A DNA stretch of 5,312 nt. Source: an uncultured Bermanella sp. Its GTDB lineage: Bacteria > Pseudomonadota > Gammaproteobacteria > Pseudomonadales > Oceanobacteraceae. This document shows positions 1 through 5,312 of this stretch, piece after piece; within the stretch, counting starts at the first letter, position 1; each line of letters starts with the position of its first letter. The notes under the pieces were generated by a model, which was not told where the DNA came from, did not search any database, and worked only from the letters and a program-made list of their open reading frames with translations. The stretch lies in NCBI GenBank assembly GCA_913054445.1, contig CAJXIK010000150.1:1-5312 (forward strand), in the 5' to 3' direction. Both the position numbers and the translations under genes were made by a program.

Positions 1-97
1 TCCATGGATGGATTAATGGCGGCCGCAAACTGAAATAGCACCATTTCAGGCTGGCAGGGAGTGCAGTGGTACGACTTAAATTTTAATGCGATTGCCC
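1..97 (+). repeat. Dispersed intergenic repeat, left copy, abutting the dapC stop codon
   Basis: Positions 26-96 align with 5104-5175 in the same orientation, matching at about 58 of 72 columns with one single-base gap (counted by eye). The best-conserved parts are CAGGCTGGC, GGGAGTGC and AATTTTAATGCG. Weaker similarity continues outward to about position 1 (a shared GGATGG and CGGC/GCAAA). The copy ends six bases before the dapC stop codon, so it would form the start of the dapC 3' untranslated region. It has no open frame of interest and no transposase. It looks like a non-autonomous or structural intergenic repeat. I believe similar sequences recur between genes in marine gammaproteobacteria, but this window proves only two copies. 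The left boundary is uncertain because the window starts here. Confidence 0.8.
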
Positions 98-102
98 GCA
101 GC

Positions 103-1293
103 CTACAGGCTTTCTACCAGCGAACGTATGCGCCGCGCCGCTTCGATGCATTCGTCTACCTCGGCCACCAGCGCCAAGCGTATGCGGTTTTCTCCAGGGT
201 TGATGCCGTCTATGGTGCGCGATAGATAGCTGCCGGGTAAGACCGTTACCTGTTGCTCGGCAAATAGGCGTTGCGTGAATTCTTCTTCGTTGATGGGAGT
301 TTTGGCCCACAGATAGAAGCTGGCATCGCTCTGACTTACGTCCATGACGGGGGATAATATCTCCAACACGGCCTGAAATTTTTGGCTGTAGAGGCGGCGA
401 TTTTCCTGTACGTGCGCTTCGTCTCCCCAGGCGACGATGCTGGCCAATTGATTGGGGATGGACATGGCGCAGCCATGGTAGGTGCGGTATTGAAAGAATT
501 GGCTTAATAGTTGTGCGTCACCGGCCACGAAACCCGAGCGTAAGCCCGGCAGGTTAGAGCGCTTGCTGAGGCTGTGAAAGACCACGCAGCGACGGTAATC
601 GGTGCGCCCCAATTGCTGGCAAGCTTCCAGTAATCCCACGGGAGGGCGAGCCGCATCCACATAAATTTCGCTGTAGCATTCATCGCTGGCCAAGATGAAA
701 TCGTATTGGTCGGCTAGGGCAATGAGGTATGTCAGCTCGTCTATGTCGATCACCGCGCCGGTAGGGTTGCCCGGAGAGCAGATGAACAGTATCTGCGTGT
801 CTCGCCATACGTCGGCGCTGACCGCCTTAAAGTCCGGTTTAAAACCATTTTCTTGCAGGCAGGGCAGGTAGTGAGGTCGTGCGCCAGCTAGGTAAGCCGC
901 TCCTTCATAAATTTGATAGAAAGGGTTGGGGCTAGTGATGAGGGCGTCCTTACCTGGCGCAACCATGGCCTGAGCGAAGGAAAATATCGCTTCACGGGTG
1001 CCGTTCACGGGCAGCACTTGTGTCTCTGCATCGAGCTGGGAGAGGTGGAAACGGCTCTGGCACCAGTTGGCGATGGCATGCCTTAGCTCGGGCAGGCCTT
1101 TGGTGGTGGGGTAGTTGGCGAGCTTATCGAGGTGGTCGATCATGGCCTGCTTCACAAAGCTCGGGCTTTGATGCTTAGGCTCACCGATGGACAGGGATAT
1201 ATGGGCTAAATCTGTGCTGATGCTGGCGTCTGCCTTGAGCTTGGCGAGCTTCTCAAAAGGGTAAGGTTGTAATTTGGACAGATTCGGATTCAT
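103..1293 (-). CDS. dapC: Succinyldiaminopimelate aminotransferase (DapC), PLP-dependent class I/II
   Basis: DapC is a cytoplasmic PLP enzyme of the succinylase branch of diaminopimelate/lysine synthesis. It transfers the amino group of glutamate to N-succinyl-2-amino-6-oxopimelate, giving N-succinyl-L,L-diaminopimelate. The 396-residue protein has the complete fold-type I aminotransferase pattern: SPGNPTG at 173-179 (N176 contacts PLP), SDECY at 203-207 (D204 and Y207), the Schiff-base lysine K244 in HSLSKRSNLPGLRSGF, and NRIRLAL near the C-terminus with R372 as the likely carboxylate-binding arginine. The N-terminal LQPYPFEKL is typical of the gammaproteobacterial DapC group. The ATG at 1293 fits the family start, although the ribosome binding site is weak (a GAGA about 8-10 bases upstream). 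The gene ends in TAG. It lies 127 bases after glnD, so it may be read from map–glnD or from its own promoter. Other class I aminotransferases are possible, but position after glnD and the N-terminus favour DapC. Confidence 0.9.
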   Translation of the reverse strand: MNPNLSKLQPYPFEKLAKLKADASISTDLAHISLSIGEPKHQSPSFVKQAMIDHLDKLANYPTTKGLPELRHAIANWCQSRFHLSQLDAETQVLPVNGTREAIFSFAQAMVAPGKDALITSPNPFYQIYEGAAYLAGARPHYLPCLQENGFKPDFKAVSADVWRDTQILFICSPGNPTGAVIDIDELTYLIALADQYDFILASDECYSEIYVDAARPPVGLLEACQQLGRTDYRRCVVFHSLSKRSNLPGLRSGFVAGDAQLLSQFFQYRTYHGCAMSIPNQLASIVAWGDEAHVQENRRLYSQKFQAVLEILSPVMDVSQSDASFYLWAKTPINEEEFTQRLFAEQQVTVLPGSYLSRTIDGINPGENRIRLALVAEVDECIEAARRIRSLVESL

Positions 1294-1327
1294 GTGAGGG
1301 TCTCAATACATTTTTCAATAAATTTAT

Positions 1328-1369
1328 GCCCGCTTAGGTCGGCTCAATTCACCATGAAGCGGGCCTAAG
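1328..1369 (-). promoter_or_regulatory. Alternative hairpins in the glnD–dapC gap
   Basis: Two inverted repeats overlap here. GCCCGCTT (1328-1335) pairs with AAGCGGGC (1357-1364): 8 bp, 21-base loop. CTTAGG (1333-1338) pairs with CCTAAG (1364-1369): 6 bp. They share bases at 1333-1335 and 1364, so one RNA can form only one of them. In the dapC direction the first stem is followed by ATAAATTTAT, a perfect 10-bp palindrome at 1318-1327, not by a run of T, so it is not a standard intrinsic terminator. It could be a leader structure, an RNA processing site or a protein-binding site. The pairing is visible; the role is inference. Confidence 0.35.
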
Positions 1370-1397
1370 TCGTCATAAGTTGGATTGTTTTTTGACG

Positions 1398-1414
1398 TTT
1401 AAAGTAGCTTTAAA
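1398..1414. promoter_or_regulatory. Perfect 7-bp inverted repeat just after glnD
   Basis: TTTAAAG and CTTTAAA flank a 3-base centre, giving a perfect dyad six bases beyond the glnD stop codon. It is AT-rich, so it would be a weak RNA hairpin and is more plausible as a DNA-binding site or a chance palindrome. A promoter for dapC would be expected in this gap, but I see no -35/-10 pair with good spacing. A weak candidate on the minus strand is TTGAGC followed by TAAATT after only 15 bases. Confidence 0.25.
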
Positions 1415-1420
1415 ATAGCG

Positions 1421-4111
1421 TTAAAGCGTGGCTTGCAGCTCAACTTGTTCGGTGAGCGCGGCGACGACCGCGTCTTGTAGTGTTCGGCAAAACTCGGGGT
1501 CGCTGATGGGGTGACCATCCTTATCTTTAAGGTAGAAAATGTCGTCGACCTTCTCGCCTATGGTTAAGATTTTGGCGGTATCCAGCGACAGTTCGTATTC
1601 CATGAACAGTTTCCCCATGCGTGCCAGTAATCCAGGGCGATCGGGGGAGATGATCTCTAGGCAACTGCGCTTATTGAAGGGGTCGTTGCTGAGGTTGACC
1701 AGCGGCTTAAACTCAAATTGTTTAAGTTGCCGAGAGGTGCGGCGCTGTATGAGTTCAGAATACTCGGACGGCTTGGCTAGGGCTTTTTCGAGGGTTATTT
1801 TGATCTTATCTAACCTGGCAGGTTCGCTAATGGCTTCGCCGTTTTCGTCCAATACAATATAGGTATCTAGGGCGTTGTTATTTTGTGAGGTTATGATGCG
1901 CGCGTCTTGAATGTTGAGGTGCAATTGATCTAGGGCGGCGGTCATGGCGGCAAACAGGTGGGGTTGGTTGAACATATAGATGAAAATTTGCGTCGCCCCC
2001 CTGAATTCCACATCACGGCTATCGCTAATGAGTACCAGTGGGCGGTCGCAGCTGCCGTGTTCAAACAGGGCGAGGGCATGCCACACTAGGGTATCGACGC
2101 TTTCCCTTAAAAAGTATTCATCCCCAGGGTTGGCCCATAATTTAAACACCTGTTGTTCTTGGTAGCCGTGCTCTTGTAAGCGCTCGATGACCGCTTGCTG
2201 AATTTCATCTACCCACTTCTCTTTGTTGATTGGGTTGTCCAGGCCACGCCTTAATATGTAGTGAGTGGCTTGATGCAGCGCACGCATCTGTTCGGCACGC
2301 CAGCTGGTCCATAGCGTCTTGTTGGTGCAGTAGATGTCGGCCACCGAGAAGGCGTAAAGGTAGGTTAAGTGTTTATGGTTGCCTATCTGCGAGGCGAAGT
2401 GATGCATGGCATCTGGGTCGGCGATGTCGAGGCGTTGCGATGCCTGGGAAAACATGAGGTGGTTGCGCACTAGCCACACCACTAAATCGGCGTCTTCTTG
2501 GCGTAAGCCATGGTGAATACAAAAATTAAGAGCAATTTCGCTGCCGCTGATTTCATGCTGGCCTGGCAGGGCCTTGCCCACATCGTGCAGCAGCGCCGTG
2601 AGATACAAAATATCTTTATTAGGGATTTTTTCGATGAGTCTTGTTGCCAGTGGGAATATGTCCTGGTACTCACCAAAATTCAGTTTTCGCATGAACTTTA
2701 CGGCGCGTAAACTGTGCTGATCTATGGTGTAACTGTGAAATAAATCGTGCTGCATGTGGCCGATAATCTCGCCAAATTCGGGTATGTAATGTCCCAGAAT
2801 ACCGTAGCGCAGCATACGTTCTAGCTCGCGCGACACGTGATGCGGATTACGCAGGATGGCCATGAAGCTGCGTATGTTGTTGGGGTCTTTGCGAAAGTGC
2901 TCGTCTATGGCGTGACGATTATCGCGCAGGGCGCGCACGGTGTTGGCCCTGACACCTTTTAAGCTGTTATCGCAGGCCAGCGTGTAAAATACTTCCAGCA
3001 TGGCGCTGGGGGTACGCTCAAATAAATCGGCCTCTTTTATTTCTAGGTAGTCGTTGCAGCGTTGAAAGTGCTGGTTAATGGAGGTGATCTGTTGCGGCTG
3101 TTGGCTGTCGATGATGATCTCGTTAAACAGCAACATCAGCAGGTCGTTAAGCTCGTTGAGGGCTAGGCTGTAGCGATAATACTGGTTCATCATGACCTCC
3201 ACCGCTAGCTTGTCGGCCTCGTCACGAAAGCCCAGTATGCTGGCAATTTCCTTTTGGAAGTCAAATAGTAGGTGATCTTCTTCCCGTTGGGTCACCATGT
3301 GTAGGGCGTAGCGCAATTGCCACAAGAAGTCTCGGCAGCGGTGCAGCATGTGATATTCGAATTCGCTGAGGATGCCGCGACTGGTGAGGTTTTCCAGCTG
3401 ATTGTCGCCGAAATGCCGTTGCAGTATCCAGACTACGGTATGGAGATCGCGCAGTCCGCCCACCCCGTTTTTAATGTTGGGTTCTAGGTTGTTATCGCTG
3501 TCGTGGTGCTTCTGATGACGCTCAATTTGTTCCTGCCATTTGGCGGTAAAAAATTCATGGCTGGGCCACAAGTGCTCAGGCCCAGTGTTGTGTACCATGC
3601 TTTGGCGCAGGTGGTCGGGCCCGGCTAGGGTGCGAGTCTCCATTAGGTTGGTGGCGATGGTGATATCTTTACCCGCCTCTTTCTGGCAGTCGTCTAGGGT
3701 GCGTACCCCATGTCCCACATCGAGCTTGATGTCCCACAGGAAGGTGATGAGCCCCTGCATGGCATCGCTGTGCTCGCTGAAGGCCGCCTCGTCTTGCGAT
3801 AGCAGTAATATGTCAATATCGGATTTAGGGTGCAGCTCACCCCGGCCATAGCCGCCCACCGCCAGTAGCGCGATGTTGGTGGCGTGTGCGGGAAAAAATT
3901 GTTGCCAGGCAAAGGTGAGTAGCCGATCCATGAATTGCGAACGGCAATGCACGAGGCTCACGGCATCTAGGGTGTCTCGAAAGCGGCTATCCATGGCCAG
4001 CTGGCTATGTTGGATAGCCTGCTTAAATAGTGGAATGGGGGGCTTGCCGGCGGCCAGCTCGGCGGCAAATTCGGTTTCTTTAAAAACCTGATCTAGCAAG
4101 CCCGTTGCCAT
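1421..4111 (-). CDS. glnD: Bifunctional [protein-PII] uridylyltransferase / uridylyl-removing enzyme
   Basis: GlnD is the cytoplasmic glutamine sensor of the nitrogen (Ntr) system. It uridylylates PII proteins (GlnB/GlnK) when glutamine is low and removes UMP when it is high. The 896 residues match the usual length of about 890-900. An N-terminal nucleotidyltransferase domain carries GG at 86-87, GRGE at 89-92 and the metal-binding pair D98/D100 in SDID. The family stretch KNGVGGLRDLH is at 214-224. The HD hydrolase domain has H466 (IDQHSLR), H509-D510 (ALLHDVGK), H551 (VRNHLMFSQ) and D592 (VADIYCTN). Two C-terminal ACT domains follow, at about 705-775 and 816-893; the second begins CLEIISPDRPGLLARMG. 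In this family the ACT domains bind glutamine. The ATG at 4111 is two bases after the map stop and has a good ribosome binding site inside map. The gene ends in TAA. Nothing is truncated and no catalytic residue is missing. Confidence 0.97.
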   Translation of the reverse strand: MATGLLDQVFKETEFAAELAAGKPPIPLFKQAIQHSQLAMDSRFRDTLDAVSLVHCRSQFMDRLLTFAWQQFFPAHATNIALLAVGGYGRGELHPKSDIDILLLSQDEAAFSEHSDAMQGLITFLWDIKLDVGHGVRTLDDCQKEAGKDITIATNLMETRTLAGPDHLRQSMVHNTGPEHLWPSHEFFTAKWQEQIERHQKHHDSDNNLEPNIKNGVGGLRDLHTVVWILQRHFGDNQLENLTSRGILSEFEYHMLHRCRDFLWQLRYALHMVTQREEDHLLFDFQKEIASILGFRDEADKLAVEVMMNQYYRYSLALNELNDLLMLLFNEIIIDSQQPQQITSINQHFQRCNDYLEIKEADLFERTPSAMLEVFYTLACDNSLKGVRANTVRALRDNRHAIDEHFRKDPNNIRSFMAILRNPHHVSRELERMLRYGILGHYIPEFGEIIGHMQHDLFHSYTIDQHSLRAVKFMRKLNFGEYQDIFPLATRLIEKIPNKDILYLTALLHDVGKALPGQHEISGSEIALNFCIHHGLRQEDADLVVWLVRNHLMFSQASQRLDIADPDAMHHFASQIGNHKHLTYLYAFSVADIYCTNKTLWTSWRAEQMRALHQATHYILRRGLDNPINKEKWVDEIQQAVIERLQEHGYQEQQVFKLWANPGDEYFLRESVDTLVWHALALFEHGSCDRPLVLISDSRDVEFRGATQIFIYMFNQPHLFAAMTAALDQLHLNIQDARIITSQNNNALDTYIVLDENGEAISEPARLDKIKITLEKALAKPSEYSELIQRRTSRQLKQFEFKPLVNLSNDPFNKRSCLEIISPDRPGLLARMGKLFMEYELSLDTAKILTIGEKVDDIFYLKDKDGHPISDPEFCRTLQDAVVAALTEQVELQATL

Positions 4112-4113
4112 GT

Positions 4114-4902
4114 TTATTGCTCCCAGGGAAAGACTTCATCGTTGCGTCGGGTGAGAACTTCGACGCCGTCGCTGGTCACGAGGAGGGTGTGTTCCCATTG
4201 GGCGCTGAGTTTGCGGTCCTTGGTGATCACGGTCCAGTCGTCGTTAAGCAGCTTGGATTGCGGCTTACCCTGGTTGATCATGGGTTCGATGGTAAAGCAC
4301 ATGCCTTCTTTAAGGGCCATGCCGGTGTTAGGGCGACCGAAGTGCATCACCTGGGGTTCTTCATGGAAGCCCGCACCGATGCCATGGCCGCAGTACTCAC
4401 GTACCACAGAATAATAGTTAGATTCGGCGTGTTTTTGAATCACGCTGCCGATGTCCCCCAGCTGTGCTCCAGGTTTGACCAAGGCAATGCCCTTGTATAA
4501 ACATTGTTGGGTGATATCAACCAAGCGTTGGTCGGCTGGTTTGGCGTCACCGGCGAAAAACATCTTGCTGGTGTCGCCGTGATAGCCATCCTTGATGACG
4601 GTGATGTCGATGTTGACGCTGTCACCCTTTTTGAGGATTTTGTCGTCGCTGGGGATGCCGTGGCAGATAACGTGGTTTATTGAGGTGCAGATGGACTTAG
4701 GAAACGGAGGGTTGCCGTAATTGAGCGGGGCCGGAATGGCATCCTGCACGCTGACGATATAGTCATGGCAAATGCGATTGAGTTCGCCCGTGCTGACGCC
4801 TGGCTTAACATGCTCGCCGATCATCTCCAGTACCTCTGCGGCCAAGCGGCCTGCAATGCGCATTTTCTCGATTTCTTCTGGGGTTTTAATGGTCACGGCC
4901 AT
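4114..4902 (-). CDS. map: Type I methionine aminopeptidase
   Basis: This cytoplasmic metalloprotease removes the initiator methionine from new proteins when the next residue is small. Taking the ATG at 4902, the protein is 262 residues and starts MAVTIKTPEEIEKMRIAGRL, colinear with E. coli Map (264 residues). All metal ligands are visible: D99 (NIDITV), D110 (HGDTSK), H173 (CGHGIG), E206 (TIEPM) and E237 (QWEHT), plus the substrate-side histidines H81 (CHGIP) and H180 (FHEEPQV). They sit two positions later than in E. coli, which fits a two-residue insertion near GNPPFPKS (63-70). There is no N-terminal zinc-finger extension, so it is the short bacterial form. A TTG at 4947 in the same frame would add 15 residues but would place the -10 box inside the gene, so I reject it. 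The ribosome binding site before 4902 is weak. It is the first gene of the map–glnD unit. Confidence 0.97.
   Translation of the reverse strand: MAVTIKTPEEIEKMRIAGRLAAEVLEMIGEHVKPGVSTGELNRICHDYIVSVQDAIPAPLNYGNPPFPKSICTSINHVICHGIPSDDKILKKGDSVNIDITVIKDGYHGDTSKMFFAGDAKPADQRLVDITQQCLYKGIALVKPGAQLGDIGSVIQKHAESNYYSVVREYCGHGIGAGFHEEPQVMHFGRPNTGMALKEGMCFTIEPMINQGKPQSKLLNDDWTVITKDRKLSAQWEHTLLVTSDGVEVLTRRNDEVFPWEQ
4119..4124 (-). promoter_or_regulatory. Ribosome binding site of glnD, inside the 3' end of map
   Basis: The minus strand reads GGGAGC here. GGAG lies 8 bases before the ATG at 4111 and overlaps the last codons of map. With the map stop codon only two bases from the glnD start, ribosomes finishing map could re-initiate on glnD. 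This site supports the chosen glnD start. Confidence 0.7.
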
Positions 4903-4916
4903 GGGCTGGAGTTCGC

Positions 4917-4971
4917 TCGAATATAGAAAGTGGGCAATTATACGCAATAATTACCCATAGATGTATATCGA
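4917..4971. promoter_or_regulatory. Nested dyad (operator-like) over the map promoter
   Basis: The inner arms TGGGCAATTA (4931-4940) and TAATTACCCA (4948-4957) are complementary at 9 of 10 positions around a 7-base centre. Outside them, TCGAATATA (4917-4925) mirrors TATATCGA (4964-4971) apart from one missing base, at nearly equal distance from the centre. The inner dyad covers the -10 box and reaches the expected transcription start. A DNA-bound dimer here would block or control map–glnD initiation. It would not be a hairpin in the map mRNA, because most of it lies upstream of the likely start. The symmetry is seen; the regulator is unknown. Confidence 0.4.
4937..4942 (-). promoter_or_regulatory. 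-10 box of the map–glnD promoter
   Basis: The minus strand reads GCG-TATAAT-TGCCCAC, a perfect sigma70 -10 hexamer. Transcription would start near 4930-4931 and give a leader of about 28 bases before the ATG at 4902. The -35 region is poor: at 17-base spacing it reads TACATC. A TG lies two bases rather than one before the hexamer, so it is not a proper extended -10. An activator or the surrounding dyad may matter. Confidence 0.5.
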
Positions 4972-5080
4972 AGCCCGCGAGTGCTGAATTAATGGCGGAA
5001 ATTGTGTGATTACCTAGCTCTATTGTTGGGAAGGGTTGTTTCAATTTGGGATACTTAAACAGGGATGTTGTAAGGAAGCG

Positions 5081-5175
5081 CCTAGGGATGGCTTGCATCG
5101 GCGCAAATTGAAGTGCAGCCATTCCAGGCTGGCGGGGAGTGCCAATGGTGCGGCTTGAATTTTAATGCGGTTGCC
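5081..5175 (+). repeat. Dispersed intergenic repeat, right copy, upstream of map
   Basis: This is the partner of the copy at 1-97, in the same orientation. The well-matched core is 5104-5175 and weaker similarity runs back to about 5081. A minus-strand open frame starting at the ATG at 5122 arises from this repeat and runs into the start of map. It crosses the map promoter and has no ribosome binding site, so I treat it as spurious. Unlike the left copy, this one is followed by an inverted copy of its own right end. Confidence 0.8.
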
Positions 5176-5205
5176 ATGGGACTTCCAGGGCAATCGCATT
5201 AAAAT
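5159..5205 (+). repeat. 17-bp hairpin from an inverted copy of the repeat end
   Basis: ATTTTAATGCGGTTGCC (5159-5175) and GGCAATCGCATTAAAAT (5189-5205) are inverted repeats with one mismatch at G5170 and a 13-base loop. In a plus-strand RNA that position is a G-U pair, so the stem is fully paired; in a minus-strand RNA it would be a C-A mismatch. The right arm is the exact reverse complement of 80-96 in the left copy. No T run directly follows, so it is not a simple terminator. Confidence 0.75.
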
Positions 5206-5263
5206 AAGCACAGGGATCAATCTGTGGAATCCGCCTGACCAAAGTTGGGTTTAGTGCTTTTTT
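5202..5263 (+). terminator. Possible terminator-like fold ending in six T
   Basis: AAGCAC (5206-5211) is complementary to GTGCTT (5254-5259). With one T-T mismatch the stem extends by three A-T pairs to 5202-5204/5261-5263. The 3' arm runs into TTTTTT at 5258-5263. The enclosed 42 bases can form only small inner stems: GGAT 5214-5217 with ATCC 5229-5232, and CCAA/TTGG near 5239-5248. The large, loosely folded loop makes it atypical. CACAG/CTGTG (5209-5213/5222-5226) competes with it, and the outer A-T pairs compete with the upstream hairpin. Confidence 0.25.
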
Positions 5264-5298
5264 AGGTCGCCGTGGACTCGTCCATGAGGGCTTGCCTC

Positions 5299-5310
5299 GG
5301 CATCCATGCC
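5299..5310. repeat. Palindrome GGCATCCATGCC at the right edge
   Basis: Perfect 5-bp arms surround a central CC. Just before it are TGGACTCGTCCA (5272-5283, approximate) and a GAGG/CCTC pair, so the last 40 bases are rich in short inverted repeats. A CATGGATG-like word also occurs at the left edge (TCCATGGATGG, 1-11). It may be the start of a further intergenic repeat unit cut by the window end. Confidence 0.3.
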
Positions 5311-5312
5311 TC

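Larger units (their letters stand above)
4903..5312. other. Long non-coding region upstream of map
   Basis: About 410 bases carry no supportable gene. From left to right it holds the map leader and promoter within a dyad, about 110 bases without recognisable structure (roughly 4972-5080), the right repeat copy, the 17-bp hairpin, a terminator-like fold and a palindromic tail. In related bacteria rpsB lies divergently here, and its promoter and leader would be expected on the plus strand. No clear plus-strand promoter is seen. The best weak candidate is AATAAT at 4946-4951, on the opposite strand of the map dyad and without a good -35. Confidence 0.7.

Noticed and set aside
100..111. AGCCT-AC-AGGCT palindrome over the dapC stop codon as a terminator
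   Set aside because: The two-base loop is too tight for RNA, no T run follows in the dapC direction, and the match may be accidental.
83..310. Open frames of 60-130 codons overlapping dapC, glnD and map in other frames (for example 83-310, 4105-4500, 1539-1862)
   Set aside because: They are antisense or frame-shifted shadows of well-supported genes, without family motifs or their own start signals.
1328..1364. GC-rich hairpin as an intrinsic terminator after glnD
   Set aside because: The 21-base loop is long and it is followed by ATAAATTTAT rather than a T tract. The T run at 1388-1393 on the plus strand is 24 bases away and has no plus-strand gene to end.
5072..5111. AAGGAAG followed by an ATG at 5088 on the plus strand, as a possible leader peptide
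   Set aside because: The frame has only seven codons before a stop, lies within the repeat, and has no attenuator-like codon bias.
4886..5122. Minus-strand open frame of 78 codons upstream of and overlapping the start of map
   Set aside because: It arises from the dispersed repeat, crosses the map promoter and the first codons of map in another frame, and has no ribosome binding site or recognisable domain.
1..5175. The cluster as a composite transposon bounded by the two repeats
   Set aside because: There is no transposase, the copies are only about 80% identical, and map–glnD–dapC is a conserved chromosomal gene order, so movement of the block is unlikely.
5264..5312. Hammerhead-ribozyme-like words (GGACGAGTCC on the minus strand)
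   Set aside because: The required core (CUGAUGA and GAAA flanking a stem, with a cleavage site) is not present on either strand.

Overview
The window holds a three-gene cluster on the minus strand, map – glnD – dapC, read from right to left. The genes are type I methionine aminopeptidase, the bifunctional PII uridylyltransferase/uridylyl-removing enzyme, and succinyldiaminopimelate aminotransferase. This order is the one known from Pseudomonas and related Gammaproteobacteria. The protein sequences and the moderate GC content fit a gammaproteobacterium of the Pseudomonadales/Cellvibrionales kind. I cannot assign a genus from sequence alone.

Layout. 1-97: a copy of a short intergenic repeat that stops six bases short of the dapC stop codon. 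103-1293: dapC. 1294-1420: a 127-base gap with several inverted repeats. 1421-4111: glnD. 4114-4902: map, whose stop codon lies two bases before the glnD start, so these two are almost certainly co-transcribed and probably translationally coupled. 4903-5312: about 410 bases with no convincing gene. This last region holds a perfect TATAAT -10 box for map inside a striking dyad (4917-4971), a second copy of the repeat (5081-5175), a 17-bp hairpin made by an inverted copy of the repeat's end (5159-5205), a terminator-like fold (5202-5263) and a short palindrome at the right edge. In relatives rpsB normally lies divergently upstream of map. It is not within this window, so it would have to start beyond 5312 if present.

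Function. Map removes the initiator methionine from new proteins. GlnD senses glutamine and sets the uridylylation state of PII proteins, which controls glutamine synthetase and the Ntr response. DapC uses glutamate as amino donor on the way to meso-diaminopimelate and lysine. All three genes are complete, with their catalytic residues present, and are housekeeping genes. I see no defence system, CRISPR array, tRNA, rRNA, transposase or phage gene. The unusual content is all non-coding: the repeat pair flanking the cluster, its hairpin, and the dyad on the map promoter.
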